Positions 43,878 to 52,440 of a stretch of 64,000 nucleotides of DNA are shown here, one piece after another. Origin of the DNA: Pseudomonas canadensis. Lineage in GTDB: Bacteria; Pseudomonadota; Gammaproteobacteria; Pseudomonadales; Pseudomonadaceae. A program made the translations under genes and the position numbers. Numbering within the stretch: the stretch's first letter is position 1; each line of letters starts with the position of its first letter. The notes under the pieces were generated by a model. The model had not been told where the DNA came from and searched no databases. It worked only from the letters and a program-made list of their open reading frames with translations. The stretch lies in NCBI RefSeq assembly GCF_000503215.1, contig NZ_AYTD01000017.1:682001-746000 (forward strand). Reading direction: 5' to 3'.

Positions 43878-46655
43878 ATGAGCCAAGCACCCCTCGTCCT
43901 GGTGGACGGTTCTTCTTATTTGTACCGCGCGTTCCACGCGTTGCCACCGCTGACCACCTCCAAAGGCCTGCCCACCGGTGCGGTCAAGGGCGTGTTGAAC
44001 ATGCTCAAGAGCCTGCGCAAGCAGTATCCGGGCAGCCCGTTCGCGGTGGTTTTTGACGCAAAGGGTGGGACCTTTCGCGATGACATGTACGCCGAATACA
44101 AGGCCAACCGCCCGAGCATGCCCGATGACATGCGCCTGCAGATCGAGCCCCTGCACCAGAGCGTGATCGCCCTGGGTTTCCCGTTGCTCTGCGTCGAAGG
44201 CGTCGAAGCCGATGACGTGATTGGCACCCTGGCGCGCAGCAGCGCGGCTGCCAACCGCCCGGTGGTGATCTCGACCGGTGACAAGGACATGGCGCAGTTG
44301 GTCGACGGGCACATTACCTTGGTCAACACCATGACCGGTAGTTCGATGGATATCGACGGCGTAAAGGAGAAATTCGGCGTCGCTCCGGAGCAGATCATCG
44401 ACTACCTGGCGCTGATGGGGGATTCGTCCGACAACATTCCAGGCGTTCCGGGCATTGGTCCCAAGACTGCTTCCGGCTTGCTCGTCGGTGTGAACGGTGG
44501 CATCAAAGAGCTTTATGAACAGCTGGATATCGTGCCGACCCTGCCTATCCGTGGCGCCAAGACGCTGCCGGCCAAGCTGGAAGAACATCGCGAGAGTGCG
44601 TTTCTTTCCTACCAGTTGGCGACGATCAAGTGTGATGTGCCGCTGGATGTGGGCCTGGATGACTTGCACCTGATCGAGCCGGATCGCGAGAAGCTGCTGG
44701 AGCTGTATACGCTGCTGGAGTTCAAGAGCTGGTTTGATGAAATCCAGCGCGACGCCAAGCGTGTGGAGCTCAAGGCGGCACCTGTTGCTGAGGAAGTCGT
44801 TGAGGCAGTGGCGCCGACAGAGGCGAGCTACACCACTATCCTCGACCAGGCGACCTTCGATGTCTGGCTGAAAAAGCTCAACGACGCGAAGTTGTTCGCT
44901 TTCGACACCGAAACCACCGGTATCGACGCCCAACAGGCGCAGTTGGTCGGCGTGTCCTTCGCCGTCCAGCCCCACGAAGCGGCCTATATCCCGCTGACCC
45001 ATTCCTACATTGGCGCGCCGGAGCAGTTGGATCGCGACACCGTACTGCTGGCCCTCAAGCCGCTGCTGGAAGACCCGACCAAGCTCAAGGTCGGCCAGCA
45101 TGCCAAGTTCGACATGAACATCCTGGCCAACTGCGCCATCGGTGGCGACCCGGCGCACGGCATAACCGTACGCGGCATCGCCTTCGACACCATGCTCGAA
45201 TCCTATGTGCTCAATTCCACGGCCACCCGCCACGACATGGACAGCCTGGCCAAGAAGTACTTGGACTACGACACTGTCGCTTTCCAGGACATCGCCGGCA
45301 AAGGCGCCAAGCAGCTGACGTTCGACCAGATCGCGCTGGAGCAGGCTGGCCCGTATGCGGCAGAAGACGCCGATATCACCTTGCGCCTGCATCAGGCGTT
45401 GTTTGCGCAACTGGCCGCCATCCCAAGCCTGGCGAGTGTGCTCACGGATATCGAAATCCCGTTGGTGCCGGTGCTGGCCCGTATCGAGCGCCAAGGCGCG
45501 CTGGTCGACAAGGATTTGCTGGGCATCCAGAGCATCGAGTTGGGCAACAAGATGGTCGAACTGGAGCGCCAGGCGTTCGAGATCGCTGGCGAGGAGTTCA
45601 ACCTGGGCTCGCCCAAACAGCTCGGCGCGATCCTTTACGAGAAACTCGGCCTGCCGGTACTGAAAAAAACCGGCAAGGGCCAAGCATCCACGGCTGAAGA
45701 AGTGCTGGCCAAGCTGGCCGAAGATGACTACCCGCTGCCCAAGGTGCTGATGCAGTACCGCAGCATGAGCAAGCTGAAAAGTACCTACACCGATCGCCTG
45801 CCGGAGCAGATCAACCCGCGCACCGGGCGCATCCACACGTCCTATCACCAGGCGGTGGCGGCGACCGGGCGGTTGTCCTCCAGTGATCCGAACCTGCAGA
45901 ACATCCCGGTGCGTACCGCCGAAGGGCGGCGGATCCGCCAGGCGTTCGTCGCGCCCAAGGGCTACAAAATGTTGGCGGCGGACTACTCGCAGATCGAACT
46001 GCGGATCATGGCGCACCTGTCCAAGGACGAAGGCCTGATGAACGCCTTCCGCGACAACCTGGACGTGCACACCGCCACGGCGGCAGAAGTGTTCAAGGTT
46101 GAACTGGGCGAGGTCACTTCGGATCAACGCCGCAGCGCCAAGGCGATCAACTTCGGCCTGATCTATGGCATGGGTGCGCAGAAGCTGGGCAAGGACATTG
46201 GCGTCGATACCAAGACGGCCAAGGCGTATATCGATGTGTATTTCGCCCGTTATCCCGGGGTTCGCGAGTACATGGAGCGCACCCGCGCCCAGGCGGCTGA
46301 TCAGGGTTATGTCGAGACGTTCTTCGGCCGCCGCCTGTACTTGCCGGACATCAACTCGAATAAGCCCCAAGAGCGCGCAGCGGCAGAACGTACCGCGATC
46401 AATGCGCCGATGCAGGGCACAGCGGCGGACATCATCAAGAAAGCCATGGTGCGGGTGGACAATTGGCTGACCGACTCAGGCTTGGATGCCAAGGTGATCC
46501 TGCAGGTGCACGATGAACTGGTGCTGGAGGTGCGTGAGGATCTGGTAGCGCAGGTCAGCGAGAAGATTCGCGAGCATATGAGCGCTGCCGCGCAGTTGGA
46601 TGTACCGCTGCTGGTGGAAGTGGGCGTGGGCAACAACTGGGACGAAGCGCACTGA
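43878..46655 (+). CDS. polA: DNA polymerase I
   Basis: A 925-residue enzyme with three domains. The 5'-3' exonuclease (residues 1-300) contains VDGSSYLYRAFHALP and GDSSDNIPGVPGIG. The 3'-5' exonuclease (about 320-520) has the DxE motif FAFDTETTG, so proofreading is intact. The polymerase has LLAADYSQIELR and the C-terminal VHDELVLEV. It processes Okazaki fragments and repairs DNA. The ATG at 43878 gives the canonical MSQAPLVLVDGSSYL. The sRNA gene downstream parallels the polA-spf locus of enterics. Confidence 0.98.
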   Translation: MSQAPLVLVDGSSYLYRAFHALPPLTTSKGLPTGAVKGVLNMLKSLRKQYPGSPFAVVFDAKGGTFRDDMYAEYKANRPSMPDDMRLQIEPLHQSVIALGFPLLCVEGVEADDVIGTLARSSAAANRPVVISTGDKDMAQLVDGHITLVNTMTGSSMDIDGVKEKFGVAPEQIIDYLALMGDSSDNIPGVPGIGPKTASGLLVGVNGGIKELYEQLDIVPTLPIRGAKTLPAKLEEHRESAFLSYQLATIKCDVPLDVGLDDLHLIEPDREKLLELYTLLEFKSWFDEIQRDAKRVELKAAPVAEEVVEAVAPTEASYTTILDQATFDVWLKKLNDAKLFAFDTETTGIDAQQAQLVGVSFAVQPHEAAYIPLTHSYIGAPEQLDRDTVLLALKPLLEDPTKLKVGQHAKFDMNILANCAIGGDPAHGITVRGIAFDTMLESYVLNSTATRHDMDSLAKKYLDYDTVAFQDIAGKGAKQLTFDQIALEQAGPYAAEDADITLRLHQALFAQLAAIPSLASVLTDIEIPLVPVLARIERQGALVDKDLLGIQSIELGNKMVELERQAFEIAGEEFNLGSPKQLGAILYEKLGLPVLKKTGKGQASTAEEVLAKLAEDDYPLPKVLMQYRSMSKLKSTYTDRLPEQINPRTGRIHTSYHQAVAATGRLSSSDPNLQNIPVRTAEGRRIRQAFVAPKGYKMLAADYSQIELRIMAHLSKDEGLMNAFRDNLDVHTATAAEVFKVELGEVTSDQRRSAKAINFGLIYGMGAQKLGKDIGVDTKTAKAYIDVYFARYPGVREYMERTRAQAADQGYVETFFGRRLYLPDINSNKPQERAAAERTAINAPMQGTAADIIKKAMVRVDNWLTDSGLDAKVILQVHDELVLEVREDLVAQVSEKIREHMSAAAQLDVPLLVEVGVGNNWDEAH

Positions 46656-46747
46656 GTCTGGGACTCTGCCATCACCTTGCGTGCTGGCAGAGTGCTTTAG
46701 TCCGGAAATCGCCGTCGGTTATTTCAAATAGTTTTTCGAACCTGCCG

Positions 46748-46775
46748 GAACTTAACCCGTGAACTGCTACTCAGA
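46748..46775 (+). promoter_or_regulatory. AlgU (sigma-22)-type promoter of the ErsA-like sRNA
   Basis: GAACTT at 46748-46753, then 17 bases, then TCAGA at 46771-46775 fit the AlgU consensus GAACTT-N16/17-TCtgA. Transcription would begin near 46782. In P. aeruginosa ersA is AlgU-dependent. Confidence 0.8.
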
Positions 46776-46779
46776 GTTA

Positions 46780-46912
46780 CTGAATGGGTGGTGAAGCCCT
46801 TCAATGCTCCTATGTTGTGTTAAGTGTTGGCAGATATCTGGACCCCGCCCTAGCGGTCCGGAACTTGAACCCCGAACTTCCCCTCCCCATAAGAAGTCCG
46901 GGGTTTTTTTTG
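46780..46912 (+). ncRNA. ersA: ErsA-like small regulatory RNA
   Basis: The polA-engB gap holds no protein gene. It has an AlgU-type promoter at 46748-46775 and a rho-independent terminator at 46870-46911, giving a transcript of about 130 nt. This matches the position and size of P. aeruginosa ErsA, a Spot 42-positioned sRNA of the envelope-stress response. The terminator loop carries the unpaired C-rich stretch CTTCCCCTCCCC, a likely Hfq-assisted seed. The start is inferred from promoter spacing. Confidence 0.85.
46870..46911 (+). terminator. Terminator of the ErsA-like RNA
   Basis: CCCCGAACTT (46870-46879) pairs with AAGTCCGGGG (46894-46903) with one mismatch, followed by eight T residues. 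The loop CCCCTCCCCATAAG is available for target pairing. Confidence 0.9.
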
Positions 46913-46924
46913 CCTGCAGAAAAG

Positions 46925-47566
46925 TTACTCGGCCAGTTCTGCGCCCTTGTCTGCCAATTCCATCCAGCCTGCCAGCACCGTGTAAGCCTCTTCCAGGCCC
47001 ATGCGTTTGGGCGCCGAGAACAGCTGGATAGTGATCGCATCACCCCAACCTTTGCGGATGTCGGACTGCACTTTGAGCAGGGTGTTCTTGGCTGCGCCGT
47101 AGGTCAGCTTGTCGGCCTTGGTCAGCAGGATGTGCATTGGCATGCCGCTGGCGACGGCCCAGTCGAGCATCAACAGGTCGAAGTCGGTCATCGGATGGCG
47201 GATGTCCATCATCAGAATCAAACCCTTCAAACTCTCGCGGCCACCCAGGTAAGCCTCTAGGTGACGCTGCCAGTGCAGCTTCAACGGGATAGGTACTTTT
47301 GCGTATCCGTAGCCCGGCAGGTCGACCAGACGCCGATCATCGTCTAGCTTGAAGAAATTGAGGAGTTGCGTGCGGCCCGGGGTTTTCGAGGTGCGTGCCA
47401 GGCTGGCGTGGGTCAGGGTGTTCAGCGCGCTGGACTTGCCAGCGTTGGAGCGGCCGGCAAAGGCGACTTCAAAGCCTTCGTCATCGGGGCATTGGTCAAC
47501 TTTGGCGGCGCTGAGCATGAACGTGGACTGTTGGCACAGACCGAGGATGGGATTCTTGAGTTGCAT
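46925..47566 (-). CDS. engB: Ribosome biogenesis GTPase EngB/YsxC
   Basis: This 213-residue TRAFAC-class GTPase is required for 50S assembly and probably essential. G1 is GRSNAGKS (38-45), G2 is TSKTPGRTQ, G3 DLPGYGYAKV and G4 TKADKL. The start MQLKNPILGLCQQ at 47566 was chosen by family N-terminus. The frame is open upstream through an unconserved 42-residue stretch. It converges on the sRNA terminator with 13 bases between. Confidence 0.97.
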   Translation of the reverse strand: MQLKNPILGLCQQSTFMLSAAKVDQCPDDEGFEVAFAGRSNAGKSSALNTLTHASLARTSKTPGRTQLLNFFKLDDDRRLVDLPGYGYAKVPIPLKLHWQRHLEAYLGGRESLKGLILMMDIRHPMTDFDLLMLDWAVASGMPMHILLTKADKLTYGAAKNTLLKVQSDIRKGWGDAITIQLFSAPKRMGLEEAYTVLAGWMELADKGAELAE

Positions 47567-47758
47567 GAGATTTCCGATGTGGGCGGTGCCGAAAAAGGGT
47601 GCGGCAAGCGGTGTCGTTTCCGTTTCAGTAGCGCCAGTATATAATGCCGCAGATTTTGTGTGTGCTTTGTCCCAGCGAAGGATGAAGTTCACGGGAGCGA
47701 TAGACCTTTATTGCGCATTAGAACGCAAAACGCTCTCAAACCCTGAAATGGTCGACGT

Positions 47759-47980
47759 ATGACCAAGTGGTTGCTCGCTATCGGTGTCCTGGTCCCGCTT
47801 TACGGCGCTCAGGCTACACAGGATCCGGAAGCGGTGTACAACCGAGTGTGCGTGGACACGCTGGTGCAGCACGTGACCCAGGGTTTCAAGGCAATGCCGC
47901 CGCGTGGTTTGTGCATGGACTGCAGTACTGAGGATTACCAGGCCGTCATTCAATTGATGGTGAGTAAACCCGGTAGATAA
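47759..47980 (+). pseudogene. Cytochrome c-like protein with heme motif deleted in frame (PA5491-like)
   Basis: A 73-residue open frame with a signal peptide (KWLLAIGVLVPLYGAQA) and a C-terminal part typical of small c5-like cytochromes (DTLVQHVTQGFKAMPPRGLC, then MDCSTEDYQ). The segment that should carry CxxCH and the following loop is absent: Cys31 is followed directly by VDTLVQ. About 25-30 residues appear to be missing without a frameshift. Heme attachment should be impossible, although the Cys52-Cys55 pair remains. The expected intact sequence is from memory of the family. Confidence 0.7.
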
Positions 47981-48014
47981 CTCTTAAACCCCTTAGCCGT
48001 AGTTGGATTAGCTG

Positions 48015-48626
48015 ATGAACAAACTGATCGTGAGTCTGCTGTTGACCTTGGGCATCACCGGTGTTGCCCATGCTGCAGGCGACGCTACAGCGGGCCAGGC
48101 GAAAGCCGCCGTATGTGGTGCTTGCCATGGACCGGATGGTAACAGCCCGGCGCCGAACTTCCCCAAACTGGCCGGCCAGGGCGAACGTTACCTGACCAAG
48201 CAGATGCAGGATATCAAGTCCGGCAAGCGCACGGTCCTGGAAATGACCGGCTTGTTGACCAACCTCAGCGATCAGGACCTGGCAGACATCGCGGCGTATT
48301 TTGCCAGCCAGAAGGGCAGCGTGGGAGCTGCTGATCCGAAATTGGTCGCCCGTGGCGAGAAACTGTTCCGTGGCGGTGACCTGGAAAAAGGCCTGCCTGC
48401 CTGCACCGGTTGCCACTCGCCCAATGGCGCGGGCATCGCCGCCGCCGGCTTCCCGCACCTGAGCGGCCAGCACGCCACCTATATCGCCAAGCAGTTGACC
48501 GATTTCCGCAAGGAAGAGGCCGGGCGTGCCAACGATGGCGACGCGGCAATCATGCGCACCATTGCTCGCAAGCTGAGTGATGAAGACATCGCGGCGGTCT
48601 CCAGCTACATCCAGGGCCTGCACTGA
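48015..48626 (+). CDS. cc4: Cytochrome c4
   Basis: A 203-residue diheme periplasmic cytochrome with a signal peptide ending VAHA. Two homologous domains carry CGACH (34-38) and CTGCH (130-134), each followed by a Met-ligand region (SGKRTVLEMTG, NDGDAAIMRTIA). It donates electrons to terminal oxidases, including cbb3. It lies downstream of the degenerate cytochrome gene, as PA5490 follows PA5491. A terminator follows. Confidence 0.96.
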   Translation: MNKLIVSLLLTLGITGVAHAAGDATAGQAKAAVCGACHGPDGNSPAPNFPKLAGQGERYLTKQMQDIKSGKRTVLEMTGLLTNLSDQDLADIAAYFASQKGSVGAADPKLVARGEKLFRGGDLEKGLPACTGCHSPNGAGIAAAGFPHLSGQHATYIAKQLTDFRKEEAGRANDGDAAIMRTIARKLSDEDIAAVSSYIQGLH

Positions 48627-48673
48627 GATGCACACTACGTTAACGCTCGATTAATCCATCGATGCAAGCATAA

Positions 48674-48701
48674 AAAGGGTGGCTTAGGCTGCCCTTTTTT
48701 G
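48674..48701 (+). terminator. Terminator after cytochrome c4
   Basis: AAAGGGTGGC and GCTGCCCTTT pair over ten bases with two G-U pairs around TTAG, then a T run. It lies about 50 bases after the cytochrome c4 stop. Confidence 0.85.
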
Positions 48702-48794
48702 TGGCCGCTACCGTTACACTAACGAACTCATGCCCGCGTAGACCTGTCACAACAAAGGTCGCGTGAGGCGACTTTATTTGTCCAGGAGTAAAGC

Positions 48795-49430
48795 ATGCGT
48801 AATCTGATCCTCAGCGCCGCTCTCGTCACTGCCAGCCTCTTCGGCATGACCGCACAAGCTGCCGACGTGCCGCTTGAAGCCGGTAAAACCTATGTTGAAT
48901 TGGCTAACCCGGTTCCGGTTTCGGAGCCCGGCAAGATCGAAGTAGTGGAGCTGTTCTGGTACGGCTGCCCGCATTGCTACGCCTTTGAGCCGACCATCAA
49001 CCCATGGGTTGAGAAACTGCCTAAGGACGTCAACTTCAGACGTATCCCCGCCATGTTCGGCGGCCCATGGGATGCCCACGGCCAGCTGTTCCTGACCCTG
49101 GAAGCCATGGGTGTGGAGCACAAGGTCCACAACGCAGTATTCGATGCGATCCAGAAACAGGGCAAGCGCCTGACCAAGCCAGACGAAATGGCTGACTTCG
49201 TGGCCACCCAAGGTGTCGACAAGGACAAGTTCCTGGCCACCTTCAACTCCTTCGCCATCCAGGGCCAGATCAAACAGGCCAAAGAGCTGGCGCAGAAGTA
49301 CGGCGTGCAAGGCGTTCCGACCATGATCGTCAACGGCAAATACCGTTTCGACCTGGGCACCTCCGGTGGTCCTGAGCAGACCCTCAATGTTGCCGACCAG
49401 CTGATCGCCAAAGAGCGCGCAGCCAAGTAA
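48795..49430 (+). CDS. dsbA: Thiol:disulfide interchange protein DsbA
   Basis: This 211-residue periplasmic oxidase introduces disulfides into exported proteins. It has a signal peptide cleaved after GMTAQA and the active site CPHC (Cys58-Cys61 in LFWYGCPHCYAFEP). The cis-Pro loop is GVQGVPTMIVNG. A CAGGAG ribosome site precedes the ATG. It lies ten bases before the EEP-family gene, and an operon is likely (PA5489-PA5488-PA5487 order). Confidence 0.97.
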   Translation: MRNLILSAALVTASLFGMTAQAADVPLEAGKTYVELANPVPVSEPGKIEVVELFWYGCPHCYAFEPTINPWVEKLPKDVNFRRIPAMFGGPWDAHGQLFLTLEAMGVEHKVHNAVFDAIQKQGKRLTKPDEMADFVATQGVDKDKFLATFNSFAIQGQIKQAKELAQKYGVQGVPTMIVNGKYRFDLGTSGGPEQTLNVADQLIAKERAAK

Positions 49431-49440
49431 GGGGCCTGTC

Positions 49441-50319
49441 ATGCGTCGCTGGGGTACCGAACGTGTGGTTGGCCTGCATGACCCGCAGGTCAACGAACAT
49501 CACCTGGAATCCACAGGCCTGCCGGCAGACAGCCGCCTGCGTCTGCTGAGCTTCAATATCCAGGTGGGTATCAGTACCGAGAAGTACCGGCATTACCTCA
49601 CCCGTGGCTGGCAGCACCTGCTGCCCCACAACGGTCGAGCTGGCAACCTGCAGAAGATCGGCAACCTGTTGAGCGACTTCGATCTGGTTGCCCTGCAGGA
49701 AGCCGACGGCGGCAGCATGCGCTCCGGTTACATCAACCAGGTCGAACACCTGGCCCAGCTGGGTGCCTTTCCCTACTGGTACCAGCAACTCAATCGCAAC
49801 CTCGGGCGCCTGGCGCAGCACAGCAATGGCGTGCTCAGCCGCTTGAAACCCTCCGCCATCGAAGATCACCCGCTGCCAGGCCCCAAGGGCCGGGGCGCGA
49901 TCCTCGTACGGTTTGGCGAAGGCCCGGAAGCCTTGGTGGTGGTGATGATGCACCTGGCGCTGGGTGCCCGCACCCGCACCCTGCAACTGGCCTACATCCG
50001 AGAGCTGATCGGCAATTACAAACATCAGGTGCTGATGGGGGACATGAACACCCACGCCAGCGATCTGTTGCAGAATTCTCCGTTGCGCGACCTCGGGCTA
50101 CTGGCGCCACAAGCCGAAGCCACGTTCCCCAGCTGGCGCCCGCAACGCTGTCTTGACCATATCCTGCTCAGTCCTACCCTCACACTTGAAAGTGTGCAGG
50201 TGCTGGCGCAGCCCATCTCCGATCACCTGCCGGTCGCGGTAGAGATTCGTCTGCCGGGGTCGCTCACGGCTGATGCGTTGCCCGCGTTGAGTTCCGGCCC
50301 TCGCGGACCTCTTGCATGA
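49441..50319 (+). CDS. Endonuclease/exonuclease/phosphatase family protein
   Basis: A 292-residue EEP-superfamily protein. The fold motifs are visible: RLLSFNIQVG, DLVALQEADGGS (metal-binding Glu), VMMHLALGARTR, VLMGDMNTHASD (Asn/Asp pair) and DHILLSPTL with SDHLPVAVEI (catalytic Asp-His). There is no signal peptide. The substrate is unknown and could be a nucleic acid or phospholipid. Its stop overlaps the dgcP start (ATGA), so it is co-translated with the diguanylate cyclase. Confidence 0.88.
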   Translation: MRRWGTERVVGLHDPQVNEHHLESTGLPADSRLRLLSFNIQVGISTEKYRHYLTRGWQHLLPHNGRAGNLQKIGNLLSDFDLVALQEADGGSMRSGYINQVEHLAQLGAFPYWYQQLNRNLGRLAQHSNGVLSRLKPSAIEDHPLPGPKGRGAILVRFGEGPEALVVVMMHLALGARTRTLQLAYIRELIGNYKHQVLMGDMNTHASDLLQNSPLRDLGLLAPQAEATFPSWRPQRCLDHILLSPTLTLESVQVLAQPISDHLPVAVEIRLPGSLTADALPALSSGPRGPLA

Positions 50320-52364
50320 GCGACGACGCCCAGCGCTGGAAAGAAAAATACCTTAAAAGCATCGAGCAACAAGAAAAGCTCGAACGCCGTTGGGCGGCCC
50401 GCCTCGACCTGCTGCGCCGTGGGCTGGTGCGCAGCACCCTGGCCGCTGAGGGCACCGACCGCGCGGTCGATCAATGCATGAAAGAAATGCGCGACGTTGT
50501 CCGCACCGATGATATGGACGCCGCCCTTGCCGCCTTGCTGCCGCGCCTGGAAAAGGCCGTGCTGGATTCGGAACAGCGCCGTGAAACCCGGGTGGACCAG
50601 ATCAGCACGGCGCTGACGTCCCTGGTCACGCAACTGCAAAAGCTGCCGCTACCGCGTGAAGTGGCCCGTCCGCTGAAGACGTTCGCCAAGCAGCTAGACG
50701 GCCGAGTCAGCCAGGCGCGCGAGATTCCCTTGCTGCTCAGCGAATTGAGTGGCCTGCAAGGCCAGGCGTTGAACAACCTGGAGCCGGACGGCGAAACCCC
50801 GCGTCCGGGGCCAGGGCTTTTGCAGCGCTTGTTTGGCTCCAAAGAAGTCGTGAACGAGGCGGTGGAAAATGAACCGACGCCCCGCCCGGCCCCGCAGCCT
50901 GCGGTAGCCAAGCCTGCGGATGCCGAGCCACAGCCGCCCGAGCAATCCGAGGAACTGACGCAAGCGTTGCGCGCCTTTGCGCCGCAGCCTCAAGAAACGC
51001 TTGCCCCTGTCAGTGAGCCCGTAGCGCCCGCCAAGCTGGCCGAGCCCTCCAGCGAAACCTTCGTCTACGAGGCCCCGCCTCAAGCCGCACCTATTGAAAC
51101 GCCAGTAGCGCGGGTCGAGCCCGAGGCTCAAGTCGAAGAGCCTGCGCCGGAAAGCGCGCTCGCCGCCTTCATCGAAATGCCTGAGGTTCAGGTCGAAGCG
51201 CCGGATGAGACCGTCATCGGTAGTCTGTCGCTGCCTCCGGTGCTGGAGGTCGAAGAGCCAGATCCCGACGAGCTGCAAGCGGATGGCGCCTATGCCTTGC
51301 CCGACTCGCCGGAACCGTCCTACAGCTCCGTGGCCAAGCACATCGAGGACACCCTGCTCGGCTTGCTGGAGGAACTCTCGCTGCCCGAGCGCCACCGTCC
51401 CCAGGCCGAAGCCATGCGCGAGCGCCTGGCCCACGGTCTGAACTGGTACGAACTGCTGCCGATCCTCGACGACCTGGCCGTATTGATGCTGGCGATCACC
51501 GACAGTGGTCAGCATGAGTTCGAGGCATATCTCAAGCAGCTCAACGAGCGGCTTGAAGCCTTTCAGGGGCACTTGCAGGTCGCCAGCGACGGACACGCCG
51601 ACAGCCGTTCTGCCGCCCGCGAGCTGGACACGCAGATCCGCGAACAGGTCGATGGCCTGCAAAGCAGCGTGCAGGAAGCTGCCGACCTGGACAGCCTCAA
51701 GCACGTGCTGGAAAGCCACCTCGAAGGCCTGCTGGGCACAATGGATGAGCACCAGCAGCAGCGTGACCAGCGCGAGCAGGAAACGGCAGCGCGTCTGAAA
51801 GGCTTGGCCGAGCGTGTTGCCAATATGGAGCAGGAAGCCCAGGGCTACCGCGAGCACCTGGAGGTGCAGCGCCAGAAGGCCCTGATCGATCCGCTCACCG
51901 GGCTGCCCAACCGCGCGGCCTGGAGTGAACGCCTGGATCAGGAGGTCAACACCTGGCATCAGCGCGGCAACAACCTGTCGCTGGCGATGCTGGACCTGGA
52001 TCATTTCAAGCGTATCAACGATGGTTACGGCCATTTGGCCGGCGATAAGGTACTGAAGATCATCGCCAACGTGCTGCGCAAGCGCCTGCGTCCGAGCGAC
52101 TTTATCGCGCGTTTTGGCGGGGAAGAGTTTGTGTTGCTGATGCCAAACTCATCTCTGTCGGATGCGCTGGCGGCGGGCGAAGTGTTGCGCGCAGCGATTC
52201 AAGCGTGCCCATTTCACTTCAAGGGCGAACCGGTGACTATCACCGTTTCAATGGGGGTAGCGCAGTTCCAGCCGGGAGAGCGCAGTGACCTGGCGCTCAA
52301 ACGTGCCGATGAGGCGCTGTACCGGGCCAAGGCGGCGGGACGGAATCAGGTGCAGGCCGCCTAA
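50316..52364 (+). CDS. dgcP: Diguanylate cyclase DgcP
   Basis: A 682-residue soluble protein. An N-terminal coiled-coil/Glu-rich part (about 1-110) precedes a Pro/Glu/Ala-rich linker (about 190-330). A helical region (340-500) precedes a C-terminal GGDEF domain. The active site is GGEEF (601-605) with an inhibitory RxxD site at Arg592-Asp595, so the enzyme should make c-di-GMP under product control. It matches PA5487 (DgcP), a polar protein that works with FimV in P. aeruginosa. Length fits the family. Confidence 0.93.
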   Translation: MSDDAQRWKEKYLKSIEQQEKLERRWAARLDLLRRGLVRSTLAAEGTDRAVDQCMKEMRDVVRTDDMDAALAALLPRLEKAVLDSEQRRETRVDQISTALTSLVTQLQKLPLPREVARPLKTFAKQLDGRVSQAREIPLLLSELSGLQGQALNNLEPDGETPRPGPGLLQRLFGSKEVVNEAVENEPTPRPAPQPAVAKPADAEPQPPEQSEELTQALRAFAPQPQETLAPVSEPVAPAKLAEPSSETFVYEAPPQAAPIETPVARVEPEAQVEEPAPESALAAFIEMPEVQVEAPDETVIGSLSLPPVLEVEEPDPDELQADGAYALPDSPEPSYSSVAKHIEDTLLGLLEELSLPERHRPQAEAMRERLAHGLNWYELLPILDDLAVLMLAITDSGQHEFEAYLKQLNERLEAFQGHLQVASDGHADSRSAARELDTQIREQVDGLQSSVQEAADLDSLKHVLESHLEGLLGTMDEHQQQRDQREQETAARLKGLAERVANMEQEAQGYREHLEVQRQKALIDPLTGLPNRAAWSERLDQEVNTWHQRGNNLSLAMLDLDHFKRINDGYGHLAGDKVLKIIANVLRKRLRPSDFIARFGGEEFVLLMPNSSLSDALAAGEVLRAAIQACPFHFKGEPVTITVSMGVAQFQPGERSDLALKRADEALYRAKAAGRNQVQAA

Positions 52365-52440
52365 AAGATGTTCCATTTTGTAATTTGACGGTGGGGTCAC
52401 AAAGGGTACGTTACACTGTTGCATTATCGTCTTCAGTGTA

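Noticed and set aside
43842..46370. 842-codon open frame antisense to polA
   Set aside because: It is a GC-rich shadow frame of polA with no recognisable domain. The plus strand encodes a full DNA polymerase I with all motifs.
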